Source of the DNA: Acanthaster planci
Lineage: Eukaryota; Echinodermata; Asteroidea; Valvatida; Acanthasteridae
DNA: 51,782 nucleotides
Reading direction: 5' to 3'
Assembly (NCBI RefSeq): GCF_001949145.1
Contig: NW_019091357.1
Span: 4,514,183-4,565,964 of the forward strand
Both the position numbers and the translations under genes were made by a program. Below the pieces are notes generated by a model. It saw only the letters and a program-made list of their open reading frames with translations, did not search any database and was not told the origin of the DNA. This document shows positions 1 through 12,800 of the stretch, in pieces (the first letter of the stretch is position 1; every line of letters begins with the position of its first letter).

Positions 1-170
1 GGTGTTAAATGCGGTTCCGGAGTTGAAATGGGCAGAGAATCCATCTGAAGTAAAAAGATACACCAGTAACCTGTTTTTGCATGTATACACAGTAATTTCT
101 CTGCAGGGCAACCCTGTGCCTCGTCGCTATGTGAACCTGACCCATGTTTTCATTGCCCCCTACCCATTAG

Positions 171-3100
171 GGCCATGGCTAGACACTGCCTCCTCCAAGA
201 CGTTTCTTACCTGCGAGTTGTCGAGATGTCTGGTCCCCAGGGATTGACACTGAGGGCACTCTCCCGCCTCACCAGTCCATCCACTGGTGAGTCCGTCAGA
301 TGTCCGAGATAAACTTGTTCTAAGAAGTGTGAACTTTGGGGGGAAATTTTGGAGATGACAGTGTTTAAGATCCATCTCTGTTGCACTGAACCAGTAGTTA
401 TCTCTATGTCAGAAGTTCAGGTTTGCGTAGGATAATTGTATCTTTTTTGTTCTGGGGCAAAGTATGTTACGTCAGTAATATTTTGGGGATAATATCTGTT
501 ACTCAGGTTTGACCTGTGCTGCAGCTGCTTTTCTCAGTGGTCAGCGTCACGGTGAAGCAGTCTTTTACCGAAAGGATCAGTTCCCCCAGGGTGCGATAGG
601 ACCCGTCCAGTTCCTCTGGAAAGCCGAAGCGACTTTGGCAGACAGTGTCCCCAAGGCAAAAGGAGAAAGCCAAGAGGGGTGCGAAGCTGGAATGCCAGCG
701 GCAAGCCCTGGGGGAAAGTTTGAGGAGAAAGGAGTCAGGAAGCTGTGGCTGTGGGCTCACCCATCGTGTGCCTCAGAGTTACTCAAGGAACTCAAAGCAG
801 CGAGCGAGGCTGAAAATGCAAATACTGGTAATCACATTGATACATTACAAGACGTTGATACATGTTTCTCACAGGCTAATCAACTTTCAAGGAACATCAG
901 TCAGTCTGTACTAAAAGCAAGTTGATCACGTTGATACATTACAAGACGTTGATACATGTTTCTCACAGGCTAACTGACTTTCAAGGAGCATCAGTCAGGC
1001 TGCATGAAAAGCAAGATCAAATTGGCTCTTCCTTATTCAATCCTGCAAAATCCTTCCAACTGCTTAGTGGATAATGAAGTAACTGAGAGTGTTGGGTTAA
1101 AAATCCTCCTGAAATTACCAGCCACTAGATACTGTTTGATTGAAAAAGATTTATTTTAAGGGTACCACAAACCGTAACAGTCCTCAGTCTTCCAACAGGA
1201 TTTAGGACTGATAGGGCTCAGTTCATCTCTCCAAAATGGCTCAGTCATGCTTGACCCGCTGCTTTCTGTTCTGTCTTAGACTCAAACAGCAGAGTCACAG
1301 TGACACAGCTCAAGGACAGTCCCCTGAGGTTCCGCTTGCAGGGCCCACTGTCGCACCCAGTGCTTCTTCACGCCCTAAAGATGTCTGACGTGGGCAAGGC
1401 CTCCGGCCCGGAGCAACCCAGACTGTGGTGGGAAGATTACTACGCAGTGAGTATTGCTTTCAGCATGTTGCACCTGAGGGTGCATGTACACAATCTGGCT
1501 TTCTGTATACACGGGCACAGTCAATGGATTTAAAACGTCAAGGGTGCCTCGAAGCACCTCCATCTGACGTCTGAATACATTAATCCATTAATCATTAATA
1601 CAATAAATCTGTAGAGGTGTACCACTTTAACTTGGCCCTAACTGTGCATGGCTTTTTGTGGTAGCAAGTACTGCTTCGTGGGCACGCCCCGGAATGTTGA
1701 AATATAGAAGGTTGTTCTAAGAAATACGTTTATGTACAAATCCTGAACACCCATCAGGTTTATGTTTTGGCAGCCTGCCAGACATACCAGAATCCAACCC
1801 AGCCGAAGCGAGAGCCCTTTTTAGTCCTTTTCTGTGCGCGCTGTACCACTGTAACCTATAGCTAAAAATTTTAGCACAGTCAGTAACATGTGTGCAGTGT
1901 TTGATCCGGTCTGGGTTCAAATCCCAGAGAGGGCTACGAGACACGCCTTCTGCAGGTCGCACCAAATGATCGCTGCAAGCATGCCACTCTGAGATATCAG
2001 GCAATTCCACAACGTGTACACGTCATACCTCAGTTAAAGGCTGAAGAGCTCAAAGGACAGTATACAGTCCTGCCGAGAAAGGAAGGTTTATGATCTTGCA
2101 ACCTTATTGCATGGTTACAGGACCTGCATCATCTGCAAGCCTGGCGGGAACAGTCATCCACCTGGGAGACCCTTGGCGGAGTGAGGACAGCGATGGATCT
2201 TCCCCCACGCTGCGTTCTCGGCCTGACAGTACGAGACCCACGCAATCTCCTTCCCATCAAGAGAACTAAGATCATGACAGACCCCAATGAGTTAGTTCCA
2301 CCTGGTAAGTCGGGGATTTCACCAAGCTTAGTTTGACTGTCAGTTATGCAGCGCTGCCTCTCTGCCAAAGAGAGGCAGACAGGTTGTCTTTACAGTGCTT
2401 CCTCCCTGTTGTGTTACTTTTTCTAACTGTTGTTTTCTGCATTTTTGAACATTCTTTTTGTCATGAAAACTTAACACTTCATTACCAGTGACCACTGTGC
2501 ATGGTTCGGATTTCCTCTTTGAGACTATGCTCGGACTTTCTTGGTTTTGATTGTTTTATTGGTAGTTTAATTTTCACATAGACAGACATACTTAAACTTT
2601 CCCCAGACAAAGTACCAACTGAAGTTGTACGCCAGTTCCCTAACGCAGCGCCTGTGTCTCCCCTCTGGGAAAAGTCAGTGCGAACAGCTGTCACATCAAC
2701 CCAGATCCCCACCCACAAGCTGAACAGGATGCGCTCTGAGATGCTCGTCCCGGGCCAGGAGCTCAGTCTTGACCGCCAAGAGTCACGTGTTCCGATTCTG
2801 CTCCTCCAGCAGCCGGGCAGGGAATGCTCAGCAGCTGCATCCCACAAGTCCAAGGGGGGCAGCTCGGCTGGCTTCGGAGGCGGCTGGGACATCGTCCTGC
2901 CGAGTGGCTGGGGGATGGCCTTCTGGATTGCCCTGATCCTGAGGGGCGCCCGCGTGGCAGGGCTTCGGGAATTGCGCTCCTGCCACCTGCAGCAAGGGGT
3001 TCCATTCTTCCCAGATGTTTTCCCGGACACGGCTGCGGGAGAGGAGTGGGCAGACAAGTTAGAGCAGGAGCTGACCAAGAAGTTCAAGAGCTGGCCGCCC

Positions 3101-4099
3101 GCCAAGCGGCCCAACTACGGGAAGCTTGGCGTCGTCTCACCTTTTAAGTGTCCCTGGAAGAAACTTCTCAAAGAATGGAGGGATATCAAGAAGTCAGAAG
3201 AAGAAGAGGAGGAAGATATTGCTGTCGAGCCTAATGCAACAGAAGCAATCAAGCAGGCAGCCAGTGACATAGGTGCATCCTCTGAGGAAAAGAACCTGCA
3301 CCCTGAAGAAGATGAGAACCAAACCTTCTTTGTCCTACGAGATAGAACCAAACTGGAAAAACTCAGTGAGTCTTTAGGAGCTAACCTTAGGCCCCTGAAA
3401 ATGTCTATAGCCTCTACGAGGACCAAGCCGAGTGTTTCCTTTGGAGCACCCATAGCAGGCATTCTTAAAGATATTGCTGGTGTCAAAATGCACACTACGG
3501 AGGCTGCTAATGGACACGCTGCCAGTCAGGCATCAAGTGCACAGAGTAAAGATGCCAAAACAGGCCATCATATGGAGATAAACAGGGTTGCTGCTGACCT
3601 GATTCAAGATGCAGACAGAGTTCTTGTTGGTGTGAGGCTGAGCATGGCCAACCGTGGAGTGCCTCGGCAGTTTGCGATGATTTGCCTGCCGAGCGAGGAA
3701 GATTTCGCATCATTCAAATCTGACCAGAGGTTCTGTCCCCGTGAACCCATCCACAGAGAGTTCAAGCTCCCAAAGACGCCCAAAAAGAAGAAAAACAAGA
3801 AGAAAAAGGGCCAGTCAGTGGATGACAATCCCAGAGATGGGAGCAGTGATGAAGTCCGCGTGAAAGATGAAGTGGCCTCCAATGTGAAACTTTTCAAGTC
3901 TTGCCGTCGTCAGTTGATTGGGTTTGTCATGGACGGAGCAAATGCATTCATCTCTGGAAGTGGCCAAGCAGTGGGCTACTGTTGCATGCTGGGATTGCTG
4001 AGACTTATTGAAGAGCGCCCTCAGGGCCAGACAGGAATGGTCCTCGTCCGGGATACAAAAGCAGTCCAGTATCGATTTGCTTTTTTGGATGTTATATAG
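171..4099 (+). CDS. POP1: POP1, RNase P/MRP protein subunit (3' part, last five coding exons)
   Basis: POP1 is the largest protein of the nuclear RNase P and RNase MRP ribonucleoproteins, which process pre-tRNA 5' ends and pre-rRNA. By splice reading the exons are 171-286, 507-827, 1280-1446, 2121-2304 and 2607-4099, joined in phase with GT-AG introns, giving about 759 C-terminal residues. Family landmarks in order: CLLQDVSY, LSGQRHG, FLWKAE, WLWAHP, RFRLQGPLSH, VLGLTVRDPR, NRMRSEMLVPGQ, then the POPLD-type block GGWDIVLPSGWGMAFW near 2875 and KRPNYGKLG near 3105. A Glu-rich run near 3195 and a lysine-rich stretch near 3780 look like flexible or nucleolar-targeting segments. The end, QYRFAFLDVI, matches the family C-terminus. 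The first 170 bases are intron, and upstream exons lie outside the window. No frame break is seen. The exon starting at 171 is the least certain because only its acceptor (CATTAG) and the family match define it. Confidence 0.95.
831..1015 (+). repeat. Two-copy tandem duplication of about 93 bp in a POP1 intron
   Basis: Two adjacent copies (831-924 and 925-1015) share the core GATACATTACAAGACG and differ at a handful of positions. The array begins just after the splice donor of the second in-window POP1 exon (exon end 827). It is a local duplication, not a known element. Confidence 0.9.
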
Positions 4100-6754
4100 G
4101 ATTCATACCTGGACCTGTTGGTATTTTCTAAACGCTGTACATGTACAATACTCATATAGAAAAGGTACTGATTCACTTTTGAACACATATTTTCATGAAT
4201 TATTGAATTACGTATGTTGTTTATTATTGCCTTTTTTACGAATCTGAAAAATTGATACAAAGTTCGGCTTTGACCTCATTTCTAAGACAGTACTGCTGCA
4301 AACATTTCTATGTTGATTTTTTCTTCGCAGCGGCAATGCTCTTTACATTTGATTAACTCGGCATTTTATTCAATATGGACATCTTCAAAATCGCATCTAC
4401 AACAGATTTGACTGATTTTTTTCCCCCAGTTCGAAACAGGATGTCATTACCTGTATTAATGGAAGCACCAACAAGATGCTGTAACAAAATGTCACATGTT
4501 TTGATGCCACCATCGTTCTCCTTGGTTTGAATTTTCAATGCTCCCTGCCGTGCAAATATTTGTACACAGTGCTAACAGCCGACCAAAGACAATATGTGCT
4601 GCCTCTGGTAATATAAGGAAGACCAAGAATAATTAGAAATTGTTATTTTCCATGGTTGATCAATAATTGGTGGTCGGAACAAAAATGGGATCAATAGGTT
4701 ACCGTTACTCTTCCGGCAGGCACCATTTTGACCTTATTTACAGTACACCGATTTGAATTCTCAACCAAGATTCTTTGAAGAAGACACAAGCCGAGGCAGC
4801 AGTTTTTACATTAACCATGAGACGGGGTTTGCTCTTTTTATTTCAGATAAAATTCAAATCCTTTCTCCCGTGTGGTATAGTCAGTGAATAATACTTAACT
4901 CCGAGTACCACCAAGACTCGTCCTCTGAAGTCTAGAAATACAGACCCGCATGATGTTAAACTTGTCAACATATTTTTCTAACTCGTTCTGTTTAGCCACT
5001 TCACTCCACCTATCTTGTATGGCTGCATTTTGAAGTGCTTTTTTAAGTCTGCATGCAGGTTTATGTTCAGAAAGATGTGCATTCTTGGCCAGGGTAAAAT
5101 GCATGCAGCGTCATGCAGAGTGACGTCGCCCTTTTCCACGTGGGACCCGCTCCGTGAAAATATGTCAAATGACAACAAGGGCCAGTTTTGTTTAACAAGT
5201 ATTGGAGAGAGCAAACTGAAACTCTTTATTTTGAGGCATCACTCAGTTTGGTATCCTGATCAGTGACGACAGTGCATGCGAGTGACAGATGTTGAGGGAT
5301 CATATTGGTTTACATTATAATACAAAGGCCTCTAACCATTGTCGTCTAGGACTGAAATAGCTACCTGTCCTTTCCTAGACGATGTTAACAACTGCCCATC
5401 CCCTCCCAGTGAAATTGTTTAAGCCAACACCCTTAAGTGCTATTCTAAGGCTGTATTTCTGCTGTACCCAATATTTGGGAAGGAAATGTGAAGAGTTGTT
5501 GACCTGTGTTACAGATTGTTTGAAACCAAAACCAAAAAGGAGTCTTTCTAAATTTTGTACAGGAAAAAAATGGCTATCCAAAATTGGTTTTGCCTGTCCT
5601 GAGGATTTGATGGCTAAAAGTAGATGAGACACTGCCTAGAACTCCAAATAATTATCTCTGGGAACTGAGGAGTAACGACTCACTTCCACAGATCACACAT
5701 TCCAAACTCTGTATCCTTGTGGAGACATGGCTTTGTTCTCCAGTACTAAACGTGGTCGCATGTGAAACGATGTTTTCAAACTGCTCCCATTTCAACATGC
5801 ATCACTCTCCTGGCCTGAAGTTTTGACCAAATGTCCCTTATATAAAGCACTTCAATTTACAACGGATTCTTACATATTAAAAATTTCTCCTCTTTGAGCG
5901 ATTTCCAAACATCAGTTTCCTTGACTGAGGCAGTTACACGTAAATCCAACCTATCAATTCTACAAGTGCTATTTTGTGTTCCATTGTAACTGTTGGGATG
6001 ATCATAGGAAAGATTTCCATATAAGGACAACGCTTGATGCCCTGTGCACAAACCTTTGAAGCTTGGCTGAAGAAACCCTTTTTCAAAGTAAATGCTTTGG
6101 AATTGTGTTAGCGCAGTTTCACTTTTTAGGACGTTATAACTTTTTGATGGCTATTTTTAATTTTAAGGGAAAATTAGTTTTTTCCATATATAGAACTCTT
6201 TCCCAGTCACATATGCAAATTCAGCAAGTCCAACCATTTGAATGTAGTCACTAGACACCGTCAGATATTGCAAGCTAGTGGTAAAATAAGGATTGGGCAA
6301 AGATTATTCATACACCAGTCATGTTGTGCTACCATAATGTCACGTTACCGCACAAAAAAAAAAATTTATCTTTTCTGTACAATTTTTTTTACTTTTCATG
6401 CGAAGCACGCCTACCACTGCCACCTGCTCACAAGCGTGATGTCACCACAGTGTTGGTCTGCTTGTTCCTGGTTATTGGATGACATATGTTCCCGAAACCG
6501 ATACACAATACTTTAACAAGACACGACTTTATGCCACAATTCACAATTGACACAAATTCTGCCCATTCAGCGTAACTGTTACTCCATTACGTGCATCACT
6601 TAAAAATACTGATGTGCGCTGTCTGTTTTATATTATCTCTGCCTATTTTACACTATGTACATGCATCACGTGAGATTATGAATGTGCCGGATTGTCCATG
6701 ATTTGTCACAGTTTTGATGGAATAATATGGCATAGGAAAAAGAAAAAAAAAAGT
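4100..6754. other. Convergent spacer: POP1 3' flank and MOSMO-like 3' flank
   Basis: This stretch separates two convergent stop codons and should contain the 3' UTRs of both genes. It is AT-rich, and its short open frames have no recognisable family match. I did not find a convincing AATAAA signal for either gene; an ATTAAA near 5875 is only a weak candidate for POP1. No repeat or RNA gene was recognised. Confidence 0.6.
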
Positions 6755-7273
6755 TTATCGGAGAACAATGATGTCATAATACATCTTTCCCAGTGCCAAA
6801 GCTGACCCAAAGAACGTGCAGATGATGCCCGTGAAGAACAGGCCATAGGAGATGCCAGTCTTGACGCTGTTGGGCAGGAGGTAGGGATTGCCACCGATCA
6901 GTGGGAGGTCAAAGCCAGCCGGGAACATCATGATGGCCAAGCAGAAGAGCGTCCAGGCGGCCAGCCCCATGTACTTGGGGTAGCGCCGCAGCCGGGGCCG
7001 CTTGTCGGAGAAGATGATCATGCCCGTGCCGACGGCCAGCGCCACAATACCCAGCATGATCAGTACGGCGGCCAGGAGCCACTCCAGCGGGCCCTCGGCG
7101 TAGCGGCAGTCCCAGGGCCGGCCATAGATCTGCTGGCAATGGACCAGCAGGCCCAGGCTCAGGTCCGAGCGCTGGACATTGGAGACCACCCACAGGGGCA
7201 GGGCCAGGCTCATGCCGCACAGGGAGATGGCCAGGAAGTAGAGGATGCCGGCCGCCAACAGGAATGAATCCAT
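6755..7273 (-). CDS. MOSMO-like (C16orf52 family) four-pass membrane protein, intronless
   Basis: The predicted protein is 172 aa, starting at the ATG at 7271-7273. This start has a strong context (ACCGGCCATGG) and matches the family length of about 167 aa; the frame upstream has no other ATG nearby. Membrane segments are approximately residues 3-28, 63-88, 101-120 and 140-162. The first loop carries HCQQIYGRPWDC (C46, C56), close to the QCQTIHGR-type loop of MOSMO, and LFCLAIMMFPAGFD and GGNPYLLPN also match that family. MOSMO proteins act with MEGF8/MGRN1 to limit Smoothened at the cell surface in vertebrate Hedgehog signalling; that role here is inference by homology. The coding region is one GC-rich uninterrupted exon, whereas to my recollection vertebrate MOSMO is split by introns, so a retrocopy or lineage-specific intron loss is possible. 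A claudin/LHFPL-type relative is the alternative. Confidence 0.8.
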   Translation of the reverse strand: MDSFLLAAGILYFLAISLCGMSLALPLWVVSNVQRSDLSLGLLVHCQQIYGRPWDCRYAEGPLEWLLAAVLIMLGIVALAVGTGMIIFSDKRPRLRRYPKYMGLAAWTLFCLAIMMFPAGFDLPLIGGNPYLLPNSVKTGISYGLFFTGIICTFFGSALALGKMYYDIIVLR

Positions 7274-9311
7274 GGCCGGTGACAGAAGTCTTGCACTCAA
7301 AGTCCTGATGTGTGCCCAACTCTGGACAAAGCTGACAATGTTGTCTGTGGTCTACAGATTATGCAGAAGTAGCAGAATCTAAGATAAAAAAAATCAACTC
7401 TTATTCATGACAACATTTCATTAAGCTTTACACTTAAGTATCTTTTGCCATGTTTAGACATTCACGCAAAATTATTTGACCTGTGAGAAAACAGGCTGAC
7501 AGCTTTTTACAATATCAAATTTCCTGAAAAAAAATTTCCAGATCATGCCAGTTCTAATGAAAAGGTACTCGTGACAAATCTGGGGAATATAAAAGAATGC
7601 TGGGTCCCTGCCCAATGTCATGATGAATTTTTATTCAACTGTAATGCACCTGTGACTAATGAAGTTGAAAAATAAAAGAGAAGGAAAAAATGTTGTACCC
7701 TGACTCCACTTTTCTCATCACATAACATCTCAATAAAAGTCAGTCATTACAGAAATGCTGGAAAGACACGAATTCTGGACTGAAAAACATTTACGTATGT
7801 TGTCATGGTTGTTGGGAAATACTTAGAAAATTCTCTTCACTCCCCATAGACTTTGTACACAACTGCTGAAGTGGATTCAGGATGCAACATTTTTTTCTGA
7901 GAAGAATTCTACACATGGATGTCACTACTTTTCCTCTGCAGTAAGCTGCCATCACACATGTAAATTTGGCAGGGAATAGGCCTACATGGAGGATATATTG
8001 AACTTTAGAAAACGCTTGAAATGTTTACAACCAGTCTCCAAGGGTTTGTGCGGCGATGTATGGTACCGGGTATGGAACTCTTTCCAGTAAAGGTTTACCA
8101 TAGTTGGTCCTGATGGAAAAAACAGTAGTAGGGCCTATACCATGACGATGACATGACCGACTGCGCATAAATACAATCATGCCGAGTTGAAAGGGCACAC
8201 CACCAAAAGATGTTGAAAAATTTGTGAAATAGATATGAGCAGAACTCATCAGAAATGAAAATGGTGCGGAACAGATATCTGTAAATTAACATAACGACAT
8301 CTGCCTGAATTACTTCAACTTTGAAAGGAGATTAACATTGTATATTACCAGCGATCATTTGCGCAGTTCCAACACAAAGCTCCGCCATTTTCTCTGTGTT
8401 GTGCTGACGAATGAGGGCGCTATACCAATAAGACAGGGGCTTCAATTCATGAGCCTTCCCATCATGTGTCAATGTCATGATTGCAAGTGCACGTTTTACT
8501 TTCTGCGGAGGTCTCCGAAACGGACGCAGATCATTTTCCCCTCTAGATAGAATTAAGTGAGTCTTTCTTCTTCTAACATGTCTAACCTAGAAACAATATT
8601 TTCCTCGGTTTGCTGTTGATGGGGTGTTTTGAATCAGTGTTTTTATTCCTCCAGGGTGAAATTTCCTCCATAGCAATTTATTATTTAGCATCAAAAATCC
8701 CGGTCAGCCGGTCTGGGCCTATTAAATTAATGTAGATAGCCAGGTCTGGTGAATGTCACGCCCCAACTACAGCATTAGTCCCAACCCAACTATGTAGTTG
8801 GGACTGGCCCGGCCTCCTACCCCCATGATCTAACTTGGCACACTTTGAATTTTTCTTCTAGTGTCGCAATATACTTTCACCTCAAAATGTCAAAAGGTGA
8901 AATTTACTCGAACTCCCATTTTTTATTCATAAATCTCGATAATGCACACCCACTGCAAAGTTCAGATGAAATTTTATCTTGATCCAGTTTTCTTCCGAAG
9001 TGCAAAAAGAACATTTTGAAGTCTTTTAACATAGGCCTACACTCAAGAATACGAAATGGTTTTGTAATTGTGTATGTTAGTGGAGGTAATAATGATTTAG
9101 TTAAATTCATCAAATTTAAAGAAACCTTTACTTTAAATGTTTATGTTGGATTTTCTGAAATATTTTCAACTGTGCCACATGCTGTTTTTTTAATTTCAGA
9201 TGCAATTTCTTGACCTGTTGACACTGAACTTGTCCACAAAGGTTCAAAAAGCCTTTAGGATAAGTCAAGTGAACATCGAATTGGGCCACATTAGGGGACT
9301 GTGTATTTTGT
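7274..9311. other. Divergent spacer upstream of the MOSMO-like gene and DHX36 copy 1
   Basis: This region should hold the promoter of the minus-strand MOSMO-like gene (near 7274-7450) and distal upstream sequence of DHX36 copy 1. It is AT-rich. A small inverted repeat (CCCAACTACA at 8762-8771, complement at 8793-8802) lies in the middle. The short ORFs around 8025-8550 and 8904-9316 overlap on both strands and show no family similarity. No TATA box or other defined promoter element could be assigned. Confidence 0.5.
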
Positions 9312-9465
9312 TTCACATTAGTGCGCCACCAAGAGTTTGCAATGCGTTAGCCAATCACAGTGCGCGAAATTTGTCGACCCAATGCGCGTTTGGAAAGGGT
9401 CGACAAATTTTGTGCGTTATGATTGGCCAGCGTGTTGCAAACTCTTGGTGGCGCACTATTGTGAA
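9312..9465. mobile_element. Long hairpin (MITE-like) element upstream of DHX36 copy 1
   Basis: A 69-nt left arm (9312-9380) is an inverted copy of 9397-9465 around a 16-nt loop, with about 59 of 69 positions pairing; the mismatches are nearly all transitions. The arms include GTGCGCCACCAAGAG and a CCAAT pentamer near 9351. It resembles a miniature inverted-repeat element. It ends about 430 bases before the helicase start codon, so it could be part of the promoter region, but that is only positional. No similar hairpin was seen upstream of copy 2. Confidence 0.85.
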
Positions 9466-9897
9466 TCGCTCGTATTGATCACTTATTTTCAGGGACTGTC
9501 ATGCCATGACTGTACCTGTGATGGCCTTGAGCTTAGATATGACATGAATATCCAGCCTTGAAATTGACAGCAGATGTAGTATTACTCTCGTTGAAATTTG
9601 CTTCCATCTGGAGCTGGATTGGTTATGCAAAGCAGATCATGCAAGGTATCTTAACACCAGTAGTAATAACAAGGCGCCTCCAGCCCCTTGTAACATGAGT
9701 CTTGCTGGAAAATGTGTGTTTATTTCCTGGTGTCATGAACATTTATAGGAATGGAGTTACTCCAGCAACCCTAAGTCATGGAGCACCATAGCATATCACC
9801 TGTCATGCAAAGAGTAAGGAGTTCTTAATTTTGTTTTGTTTAAAATTCATTGTTTTGGTCAAAATGATTCACCTTAAACAGGCTGACTTTCGATCAA

Positions 9898-12800
9898 ATG
9901 AGCAAGGCCAGGGGACGCTACTTCAACAGCCACAGAGGCCGAGACCGGGGCGCCAGATGGGATGGAGGCCAGGAAGACGGGCGAGCGGGACCCAGCAGCA
10001 GAGATGGAGAAGAAGGAGGGAGTGGGTGGGGACAAGGCCACGGTGGAGGGGGTAAAATGGGCGGACCACCACCGGGGCTGAGGGGACGACAGATCGGCAT
10101 GTGGTATGCTGCACGCGGGAGGGCAAAGAAAGCGGCCGAAGAAGCCAGAAATGTAAGCTTGTAACTGACAACCACAATCATTTCATTCAGAGGGTCGTTA
10201 AGTATTGCTCACGAGCCATCAACTCTGTGTTTGTCCCAGATTTTGGACATTGGAAAGAATTTGTACAGGGTGTTTTTAAAAAAAGATAATCCAACTTTAA
10301 GGGGGTTAATACGACCATACTATATACCTTTCAGCAAGGATCACGGTACCACTTTAGAGTAGACATCATCAAAATAAAATGACGCAAAGGTTTGTTGTCC
10401 TGGGCAATGCATGATAGAGCACCATCACCGAGAATTTAGGGTGCAAAAATGTGGTTGGTTCATTTTCATGTGAAACAAAATCAACACGAATTCGCATTAA
10501 TTTTAATGACAGATTATTAATTCATTTAGCGCACATTCATCAACAGCCGTCCTGAGTGACCTCTGTTCCTTTTTAAGCTGGTTCCATGTGTTTCATACTT
10601 TTTAACATTGGCCCAGATTGCTTTCTTTGCTGGTGGGTGTCTGTCTCGCAATGCTTCTCGAAAAGCGTCCGATGGGCTTGCAGACCTTTGGTTTCTTGAA
10701 ATGTCTTTACCACAAAAATTCTGTGCTGAGTGGTTACATGTAGCTGCACCATCGTGATACCAAGCTTGTTTGATGGCCAGAATGGACATGCGAGTCCTTT
10801 TGAATAAAACCCATTGTATAACCAGGCAAGACATTATTCACAATCAAGGTGTGGCAGTTGGTCAAGTGAAATGCAATGAGGCTCAATAAGTGAACCAGTG
10901 CCGTTTTGGTGCCGTGATTTCAATCCATTGGTATTCACTTATGCAATAGCATAATTAGGCAAGAAAGGTGTCATTTGAAAGCTCTTATCTTCAATTTTAT
11001 TGTGGTGGCCCCCAAAATGCTGTGAGAGATGCCATATACATGTAGCTATATCAAGCCCTTAAAGTTGGAGTTCCCTTTTTTGAAAAACCCTGCCTATGCA
11101 GATGCCACTAATTTTTCCGTGCAGTGACCTATCAGCCATCTGAAAATAACAACATGTCCTGAGAGTCAAATTCAGCAGAGAAAATGGTATGGTATTCATA
11201 CAGAAACACTTAGAATTTTTCAGACCAGTCTCATAGGGTTTGTGCACAGGAAGTCAAGTGGCATCCGTACATCCAATTCTTTCCCAGATTTCTAGTGGTG
11301 AAATGTAGTTGCCAGATTTCCATTGTAAGTGTCCACATTGTTAACATTTCAAACTTAACGCTTATTGGCATAGCATTGTCATTGCTCAATGACTTGCTCT
11401 GTAGTGGCCTTGGGTAAGGAGACACTAAAGAGATATTCAGTTTTAGAGGTGGGGGAAACCCACTATTCTGTGTAAAACCCCATCCACGTGCTGGTCTGGG
11501 ATTTGAACCCAAGTTGCCGAGTACCGGTGAAAGGAGGACAAAGCAACCACCTGCGCCTACCCAACTTGTCCCACTATAATTACCACTTTAATTTCCCAGA
11601 GGCCCGTCATAGGTATGCAGCCCGAGCATGAGCGGCACATCTGCAAGTTGTTGGACGATGTGAGAAACCAGGGATCTGATGACGAAGAACAACTCGAAAA
11701 CATGGAAGTTACCCCCAGTAAGTTGTTGTCGAGGTGAACAGCTGCATACAGCAAAGATCAGTGAATCAAATCTTGAATTATAGTAAATTGATTCCAGTAT
11801 TAAAGCCATGTCAAGTCATGTCAAAGGCAGAAGGGTCGTACACTATGTAGGGAACGACTTTGTCACAAATCACTGCAACCCACAATACATGTATATGCAG
11901 GTTGTCAGTTGAATAAGTTTGCAAGGTAACCTGTGGATGAAGTAGTGGCACTTGATAACCCTGTGTTTGATGGATGAATGCCATGGGCCTTTATCCAACA
12001 CACAGGTGGTTTCCTGACGGTTTAATGGTTTTATTGCTTTCATGGATGCTGGCCTTTCCAGAGGTCACTTTCCTCTTCGGGTCTAGCACGGCGATGAGCC
12101 AGTGCAGAAGGTGCGCTCAAAATGAAATGTGTTGTATAGGTCATCCCAGAGCATTAATACATACGCGAGGCCCACCCTTTCAGCACGTCCGTACGCTGAC
12201 TCACGCAGTGAACACGCTTCGGCTGGCTTGACGTCAGATGCATTATTTGCGAGTGACCTTTCCAAAATGAAAGACCGAATTGGCTCAATGTTGATTAAAA
12301 GAAGAGATGCATTGTTTTTTTGTCACAACATTCCTGCAAGTTGCATTGAATGAGTCTTTCATTTGGGAAGATGTGTGAGTTCGGGGCCGTCTCCTTTGTT
12401 TCTACCAGGGAAAAATCCGCAAGAGGAGCAGTTCCACTCATTCTACAGCCACGTGCTAACCCGAGATGCTGGCCTGGACGATAGACTACGGCTGGAGCTG
12501 GAGACTAAGTTGGCCAACAACCGGCAATACAGAGACATGCAGGAGTTCCGCAAGAAGCTGCCATCCTACAATATGAGACATGTAAGTGAAGGCCACTAAA
12601 TGTTGCTCGTTAAAACGTTGACGTCTTACATCAGCAGGTTTTGAAGGTGTTCTTTAGAGTCAAAGGCATTTGTTCTTAAGCATAGGCATCAGGGGATATC
12701 GGTTGTGCATTTTTTTCATGAATCCTATCCAAACTGTAGTTATACAGATGGACAAGGAAATTGGTTGGAGTGGGATTTGAACTTTTGATCCTTTGAGCAC

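Noticed and set aside
2-247. Open frame of 81 codons at the window start
   Set aside because: It runs across an intron and the 171-286 exon of POP1 in the wrong frame; the POP1 frame reads CLLQDVSYLRVVEMSG.
1880-1960. Possible tRNA gene (GGTTCAAATCC B box near 1916)
   Set aside because: There is no A box at the right distance and no cloverleaf; at most it is a SINE remnant.
8762-8805. Small inverted repeat as a regulatory operator
   Set aside because: Short imperfect palindromes of this size are common; no further evidence ties it to a promoter.
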